Shown here: in pieces, positions 59,182 through 64,000 of the stretch
Position numbering within the stretch: position 1 is the stretch's first letter
Layout of the letters: each line of letters begins with the position of its first letter
Assembly: GCA_025963645.1 (NCBI GenBank)
Contig: JAOQAI010000013.1
Coordinates: 1-64,000 of the forward strand
DNA: 64,000 bases
Origin: Flaviaestuariibacter sp.
Lineage (GTDB): Bacteria; Bacteroidota; Bacteroidia; Chitinophagales; Chitinophagaceae
Reading direction: 5' to 3'
Notes under the pieces: generated by a model
Database searches by the model: none
The model's input: the letters and a program-made list of their open reading frames with translations, nothing else
Told to the model about the DNA's origin: nothing
Program-made: the position numbers and the translations under genes

Positions 59182-59490
59182 CTAAACTTCCCGTGGCGGC
59201 TGAAAAAACGAGTCGTGGTAGTCGGTTAATAAGGATAAGGAATAATGGCAGTAAGAAGAATTCGCAGCTTTCCGGGATGGTAGTGGGGCGGTGCTTTCGC
59301 TAATCGTAGTAAAACCCGCCCGGTCGCCACAAATGGAAAAAGGCGAGCAATTCTTGCAGTCATCTGCCGGGCTTTTTGAAGAACGGCCTTGACTCATCTC
59401 TTCTTCATCACAATTGTCAAAAACGTCGCACGGGACAAGGGTTATGAACAGGATGTAAAGAGATAAGAAGGTTGCGATCCATTTCTTCAT
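59182..59490 (-). CDS. Small Cys-rich exported protein (DUF6660-like)
   Basis: Signal peptide; CDVFDNCDEEE...CKNCSPFSICG; upstream of the TonB receptor. Confidence 0.65.
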   Translation of the reverse strand: MKKWIATFLSLYILFITLVPCDVFDNCDEEEMSQGRSSKSPADDCKNCSPFSICGDRAGFTTISESTAPLPSRKAANSSYCHYSLSLLTDYHDSFFQPPREV

Positions 59491-59678
59491 TAGGGCAAAG
59501 ATAGGGCAGGTAGGGAAGTGCTTTAATGGTTCAATGCTATACTAGATTATTCTTTTGCCATTTGCCAAGCTAAGTCTAAAGAAGGCTTTGAAGCTGGCAA
59601 ATAGCCTATAGACCCACTGCTTAAACCCTAAATGAAACTTAAACCTCCCGCTATCTCTGGCTACCCCGGTCTTTTGCC

Positions 59679-59686
59679 TTACCTTC
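59679..59686 (+). promoter_or_regulatory. Bacteroidetes -7-like promoter element TACCTTCG upstream of typA
   Basis: TAnnTTYG match. Confidence 0.35.
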
Positions 59687-59703
59687 GCGCCTCTAAAAAA
59701 CCA

Positions 59704-59773
59704 GCTATTAGCCGTTAGCTGTGAGCCCTTGGCCTTTGGTTTTGCTCACAGCTCATAGCTTACAGCTCATAGC
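59704..59773. repeat. Inverted heptad repeat arrays (GCTATTA GCCGTTA GCTGTGA / GCTCACA GCTCATA GCTTACA GCTCATA)
   Basis: Two 7-bp periodic arrays; GCTGTGAGC (59718-59726) pairs with GCTCACAGC (59744-59752). Confidence 0.88.
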
Positions 59774-59781
59774 CTTTTATT

Positions 59782-61596
59782 ATGGATATCAGAAATATAG
59801 CGATCATCGCTCACGTTGACCACGGAAAAACCACCCTGGTAGATAAGATTCTTCACGCCACGAAAACGTTCCGCGACAACCAGGACACCGGTGACCTGAT
59901 CATGGACAGTAATGACCTTGAAAAAGAACGTGGTATCACCATCTTCAGCAAGAACGCCGCCGTTATCTACAAAGGGATCAAGATCAATGTGATCGATACC
60001 CCGGGTCACGCCGACTTTGGCGGTGAGGTGGAGCGTGTGTTGAAAATGGCAGATGGCGTGTGTTTGCTGGTGGATGCCTTCGAAGGACCGATGCCGCAAA
60101 CCCGTTTTGTATTGCAGAAAGCATTGGCGCTGGGCTTGAAGCCGATCGTTATCATCAATAAAGTAGATAAGCCCAACTGCCGCCCGGACGAAGTGCATGA
60201 CGCGGTATTCGAGCTGTTCTTTAACCTCGATGCCAGCGAAGAACAGCTGAACTTCCCAACTTATTACGGTTCGGGCAAGAACGGTTGGTTCAACGATACC
60301 CTGGAGCAGTCGGCTGATATTACACCGCTATTGGATGGTATCATCAAGTATGTACCCCCACCAAAAGTGGCTGAAGGTCCGCTGCAAATGCAGATCACTT
60401 CCCTTGATTACTCTTCTTTCTTAGGCCGTATCGCCATTGGCTCTGTTGCCCGCGGTGTGGTGAAGGAAGGACAAAATATTGCCCTGATGCAGGCCGATGG
60501 CGTCATCAAGAAGCAAAAAGTGCGTGAGCTCTATGTGTTTGAAGGCATGGGCAAAAAGAAAGTGACCGAAGTGGTTGCCGGTGATCTTTGCGCCATTGTA
60601 GGACTCGAAGGCTTCAACATTGGCGACACCGTTGCCGACCAGGACAACCCTGAGGCACTCGCGGTAATTTCCGTGGACGAGCCGACGATGAACATGCAGT
60701 TCTCCATCAACAACTCGCCTTTCTTCGGACGCGATGGTAAGTTCGTGACCTCCCGTCACCTGCGCGACCGCCTGATGAAAGAAACCGAAAAGAACCTTGC
60801 CCTCCGGGTATATGATACAGACAGCGCCGACTCCTTCATGGTGTACGGCCGCGGTATCCTTCACTTAGGTGTGTTGGTGGAAACCATGCGTCGCGAAGGC
60901 TACGAGTTGACCATCGGTCAGCCGCAGGTTATTACCAAAGAAATTGACGGCAAAAAGAACGAGCCGTATGAAACCCTGGTGGTGGATGTGCCCCAGGAAT
61001 ATGCCTCCAAAGTCATTGATCTCGTTACCCGTCGCAAAGGCGAAATGCTGATCATGGAAACAAAAGGCGACATGCAGCATTTGGAATTTGATATTCCTTC
61101 CCGTGGTCTGTTAGGCTTGCGTACCAGCATGCTCACCAGCACCGCCGGCGAGGCGGTAATGAACCACCGCTTCAGCGAATACCGTCCGTGGAAAGGACCG
61201 ATCCCCGGTCGTAACAATGGTGTGTTGATCGCAAAAGACAATGGTAACACCACCGGTTATTCTCTTGATAAACTGCAGGACCGCGGCTACTTCTTTGTAG
61301 ACGCCGGTGAAGAGGTTTATCGCGGACAGGTGATCGGTGAAAGCAACAAGCCGGGCGATATCGTGGTGAACTCCAATGAAGGAAAGAAACTGACGAACCA
61401 CCGTGCCTCCGGTTCGGATGCGGCTACCAACATTCAACCGCCACGTGAAATGACACTGGAAGAATGCATGGAGTATATCCAGCAGGACGAATGCATCGAG
61501 GTAACACCGAACCATATCCGTATGCGGAAGGTGGTGCTTGATGAAGATGAAAGAAAGAAAGTAGCGAAGCGCATGAGCTCTGAAGCTGTGTCGTAA
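59782..61596 (+). CDS. typA: Translational GTPase TypA/BipA
   Basis: RNIAIIAHVDHGKTTLVDKIL, ERGITIFSKNAAV, DTPGHADFGGEVERVLKMADG. Confidence 0.97.
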   Translation: MDIRNIAIIAHVDHGKTTLVDKILHATKTFRDNQDTGDLIMDSNDLEKERGITIFSKNAAVIYKGIKINVIDTPGHADFGGEVERVLKMADGVCLLVDAFEGPMPQTRFVLQKALALGLKPIVIINKVDKPNCRPDEVHDAVFELFFNLDASEEQLNFPTYYGSGKNGWFNDTLEQSADITPLLDGIIKYVPPPKVAEGPLQMQITSLDYSSFLGRIAIGSVARGVVKEGQNIALMQADGVIKKQKVRELYVFEGMGKKKVTEVVAGDLCAIVGLEGFNIGDTVADQDNPEALAVISVDEPTMNMQFSINNSPFFGRDGKFVTSRHLRDRLMKETEKNLALRVYDTDSADSFMVYGRGILHLGVLVETMRREGYELTIGQPQVITKEIDGKKNEPYETLVVDVPQEYASKVIDLVTRRKGEMLIMETKGDMQHLEFDIPSRGLLGLRTSMLTSTAGEAVMNHRFSEYRPWKGPIPGRNNGVLIAKDNGNTTGYSLDKLQDRGYFFVDAGEEVYRGQVIGESNKPGDIVVNSNEGKKLTNHRASGSDAATNIQPPREMTLEECMEYIQQDECIEVTPNHIRMRKVVLDEDERKKVAKRMSSEAVS

Positions 61597-61615
61597 ACGC
61601 CAAGATTATAATTGT

Positions 61616-61644
61616 AAAGCCCTGGTTTATGCCGGGGCTTTTTT
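61616..61644 (+). terminator. Rho-independent terminator of typA
   Basis: AAAGCCCTGG-TTTATG-CCGGGGCTTT-TTT. Confidence 0.88.
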
Positions 61645-61768
61645 GTGTTAAGGGTAATTCCTTCAGTTTATAATAAATTTTGATTTAGAAAATTTTGGTT
61701 GTATACAATAATATCTATACGGTACTCTAATGCAGCAATGCAGAAAGCGAATGATTCTCGTGCAAAAG

Positions 61769-62599
61769 TCAATTTTCATTTGCGAGTAAAGGGTTCGGTC
61801 CAACCTTGATTTCTTTCAATCTTTCTACATCAGTAATCTCCTGGTAGTTGTTTTTTTCCCAAAGCCTGGCTACTTCCAAAAAGCGATAGAACTCCATGAA
61901 TTTACTTAGCATAAAGCCATGAAAGCCGTCTTTGTATCCTTTTTCCAGAAAGAAGCGGTTATTAAATTCCCCTTCGAAATAATTGATAAAATTCTCCGCT
62001 TGAGCTACCTTTTCCAGGGTTAAGTTATTTTCATGACGGGTATACTCCGTTATTTTAGCTACTAACTGGTCAATTGATCTGAAGTTGTAATGAAGAATGG
62101 AAAGGTCTTCTTTTGCAGGTATGGTAAAATAGTTATCCGGAAATTCAGGCACATTGTGTATCTGGCTACCCCAATTGACTTTAGACCTCTGGAAAAATCT
62201 AAGCTGATGATCGGGCCACCAGCCTGTATGCTTCGTCCATTTGCCGAAGTGGATATTCTTACGGGGTATTTTTACAGAATCGTATTTGTTTTCGCCGGCA
62301 ATAGTGGCCAGCAATTGCGATAGCTGGGGAGTTAATCTTTCATCGGCATCCAGCAAAAGCACCCATTGGTTAGAGGCTTTTTGAATAGCGAAATTTCTCG
62401 CGGGTTCTACATAGCTACAATCGTCAAAATAAAAGATAACAGCGCCTAAGCCTTTTGCAATCTCAACCGTTTTATCCGTTGAATGCATATCCACTACAAC
62501 GATTTCATCTACGATATTCTTAGCCGATAAAATACAATCTTCGATAAAAGCTTCTTCGTTCTTTGTATTTATTACAAGGCTAATCTTTGGCATCAACAA
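61769..62599 (-). CDS. Glycosyltransferase family 2 (WaaE-like)
   Basis: ISLVINTKNEEAFIEDCILSAKNIVDEIVVVDMHSTDKTVEIA; LLDADERLTP. Confidence 0.93.
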   Translation of the reverse strand: MLMPKISLVINTKNEEAFIEDCILSAKNIVDEIVVVDMHSTDKTVEIAKGLGAVIFYFDDCSYVEPARNFAIQKASNQWVLLLDADERLTPQLSQLLATIAGENKYDSVKIPRKNIHFGKWTKHTGWWPDHQLRFFQRSKVNWGSQIHNVPEFPDNYFTIPAKEDLSILHYNFRSIDQLVAKITEYTRHENNLTLEKVAQAENFINYFEGEFNNRFFLEKGYKDGFHGFMLSKFMEFYRFLEVARLWEKNNYQEITDVERLKEIKVGPNPLLANEN

Positions 62600-62697
62600 A
62601 TGTAACGATTCAAAAATAAGGGCATATAATCTGAGAACAGGGTGACAAGGCTATTCCAATATGCTTACTACCTAACCACAAAGCCTGTAAGAATGAA

Positions 62698-62910
62698 TTA
62701 GGCTACTTCATCTCCGCGACGGTTATCATCACGCTGCTGGTCCGTGTTATAAATGCCACGCCCCCGGCTGCCTTTCCGGTAGCCATTGGCTACATCCTCT
62801 GCTATCGTATCCCAAAAATCTTTACGCGGTTGTGCCGTGTTTTTAGTAAGCTTGCCACTTCCGGATCGGGAAGCGGGCTCTCTTCCGGGTTCACTGTTTC
62901 TCTGTCTCAT
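62698..62910 (-). CDS. Small hypothetical protein (70 aa)
   Basis: MRQRNSEPGREPASRSGSGKLTKNTAQPRKDFWDTIAEDVANGYRKGSRGRGIYNTDQQRDDNRRGDEVA; internal ATG preferred. Confidence 0.45.
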   Translation of the reverse strand: MRQRNSEPGREPASRSGSGKLTKNTAQPRKDFWDTIAEDVANGYRKGSRGRGIYNTDQQRDDNRRGDEVA

Positions 62911-63043
62911 GCTTGGCTGTTTTATAATTTCATGCAACCTTAAAGTATGCCCAAATAAATGGCAGTGTTTCTCGCCATTCCCCTGTTCATGGCACCAATT
63001 TAGTGGCGTTGAATAATATTTTTTAACCAATAAACAGCCAGCT

Positions 63044-63232
63044 ATGAATGATAAGCAGCCACAAAGCGAAGAAACAAAACAATGGGGCGAAGAACTGCGG
63101 CAGGATGAGAACACACGGCAGCAGCCAGATCCTTTTAAAGAAGTGCAGCAGAATACCGGCGGGGAAAGGTCTCCGGAAGAAGAAGCCGAAGCAGAACAGC
63201 AATACAAAGAGGCCCTTACCGAAAGAGACTGA
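63044..63232 (+). CDS. Small Glu/Gln-rich hypothetical protein (62 aa)
   Basis: MNDKQPQSEETKQWGEELRQDENTRQQPDPFKEVQQNTGGERSPEEEAEAEQQYKEALTERD. Confidence 0.5.
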   Translation: MNDKQPQSEETKQWGEELRQDENTRQQPDPFKEVQQNTGGERSPEEEAEAEQQYKEALTERD

Positions 63233-63280
63233 TGGAATGCCATGATCAAACCTTGGCGTTCCTTTTGCATTTTTGCAGCC

Positions 63281-64000
63281 ATGCTACGAACCCTGATCTA
63301 TTCCCTGAGTGTGCTCATCCTTTTAAGCTGCAACGATATAGACCGTGTTATCGGTCGCGACAAGCCCAAGGCCGTTTCCTATTCCTATAGCTGCCTGGAC
63401 AGCGCCATTGGCGGCGCCAACGTCAACAAGCGCCTCGATAAGGTCGGCGATCTCATTCGCGACATCGGTGTTTCGGAAAAATCCGTCACCGACGAAGTAC
63501 AGACCGAATACGGCACCATGTTTCACGACCAGATGACGAAGGATGGCACCTTCAAGCTTATAACGGATGGCGCTCTGCAACGGCAGCTGTCCAAAGCCCT
63601 CAATGATCTTTTAGCTAAGCGGGAAACGCCATCGAAAATTCAATACGCCGTATACGCTTTGGAGGATACGGTGGTCAATGCCTTTACGTTTGGTGGCCGC
63701 ATCTACGTTACCCGCGCCATGCTGCAGAAATGTGCGGGCAAAACCGATCTCCTTTACGCCATCCTCGGCCACGAGATCGGACATTCCGAAATGGGGCATA
63801 TCAAAGCCACCATCCAGGAACTCGAATTGTCAACAAAGATTTTTGGTGAGCAAAGCGGCAGCACTTTCTACCAAATCAAAAAGTTTCTCACCGCTTCCTC
63901 TAACCAAAAGAACGAGCTCGAAGCCGATTATTACGGTATCAACCTTACCAACGAACTGGGCTATGATGTTTGCACCGCCGTCGCCTTCTGGAAAGAAATG
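63281..64000 (+). CDS. M48-family metalloprotease lipoprotein (truncated by window end)
   Basis: Manual translation: MLRTLIYSLSVLILLSCND...TFGGRIYVTRAMLQKCAGKTDLLYAILGHEIGHSEMGH (HEXXH)...NELEADYYGINLTNELGYD. Not in the ORF track because it runs off the edge. Confidence 0.88.
   Translation, partial: MLRTLIYSLSVLILLSCNDIDRVIGRDKPKAVSYSYSCLDSAIGGANVNKRLDKVGDLIRDIGVSEKSVTDEVQTEYGTMFHDQMTKDGTFKLITDGALQRQLSKALNDLLAKRETPSKIQYAVYALEDTVVNAFTFGGRIYVTRAMLQKCAGKTDLLYAILGHEIGHSEMGHIKATIQELELSTKIFGEQSGSTFYQIKKFLTASSNQKNELEADYYGINLTNELGYDVCTAVAFWKEM

Noticed and set aside
59555-59606. Imperfect inverted repeat ATTTGCCAAGCT ... AGCTGGCAAAT
   Set aside because: Short and imperfect with a ~20 bp spacer and no T-tract; insufficient to call a terminator or element.
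59766-60198. Long antisense ORFs on the opposite strand of typA (59767-60198, 60421-60864, 61111-61515)
   Set aside because: Shadow ORFs of a strongly biased coding sequence; no recognisable domains.

Overview
Chromosomal segment of a Bacteroidetes bacterium, probably Chitinophagaceae-like (inferred from GldC, DUF4290, BamA/OmpH gene order, TAnnTTYG promoter-like motifs and low Shine-Dalgarno usage). The left third (about 1-18.6 kb) is an AT-rich surface-polysaccharide locus: methyltransferases, a WecB-type epimerase, glycosyltransferases including a GT4-GT2 fusion, ABC-2 export, Wzx-like flippase, a Wzz-like protein and two Wzy/WaaL-like proteins. It is bounded by an IS3-type orfA start at the left edge and includes a 3' remnant of an AlkA-type glycosylase gene. 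The remainder is mostly core genes (murI, ompH x2, bamA, uppS, nadK, gldC, murA, gmk, corC-like, tatC, msrBA, typA) with accessory patches: a metal-associated regulator/HMA-MauE/His-rich OMP set, a VOC/SRPBCC cluster, and a TonB receptor. Best candidate for something undescribed: a ~480 bp one-gene element at 44853-45334, in which a four-helix-bundle (S23/Avd-like) ORF is enclosed by inverted arrays of a 7-bp repeat (GCRAGTR). Other 7-bp or short-period repeat arrays of different sequence lie close to start codons of typA, murI, gmk, DUF4290 and murA. Other notable items: a hairpin-rich putative RNA upstream of an RGG-tailed DUF4290 gene, a terminator-like hairpin over the amidase start, and two homopolymer-associated frameshifts within 2 kb. 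All family calls are by eye from protein motifs; no database search was run.
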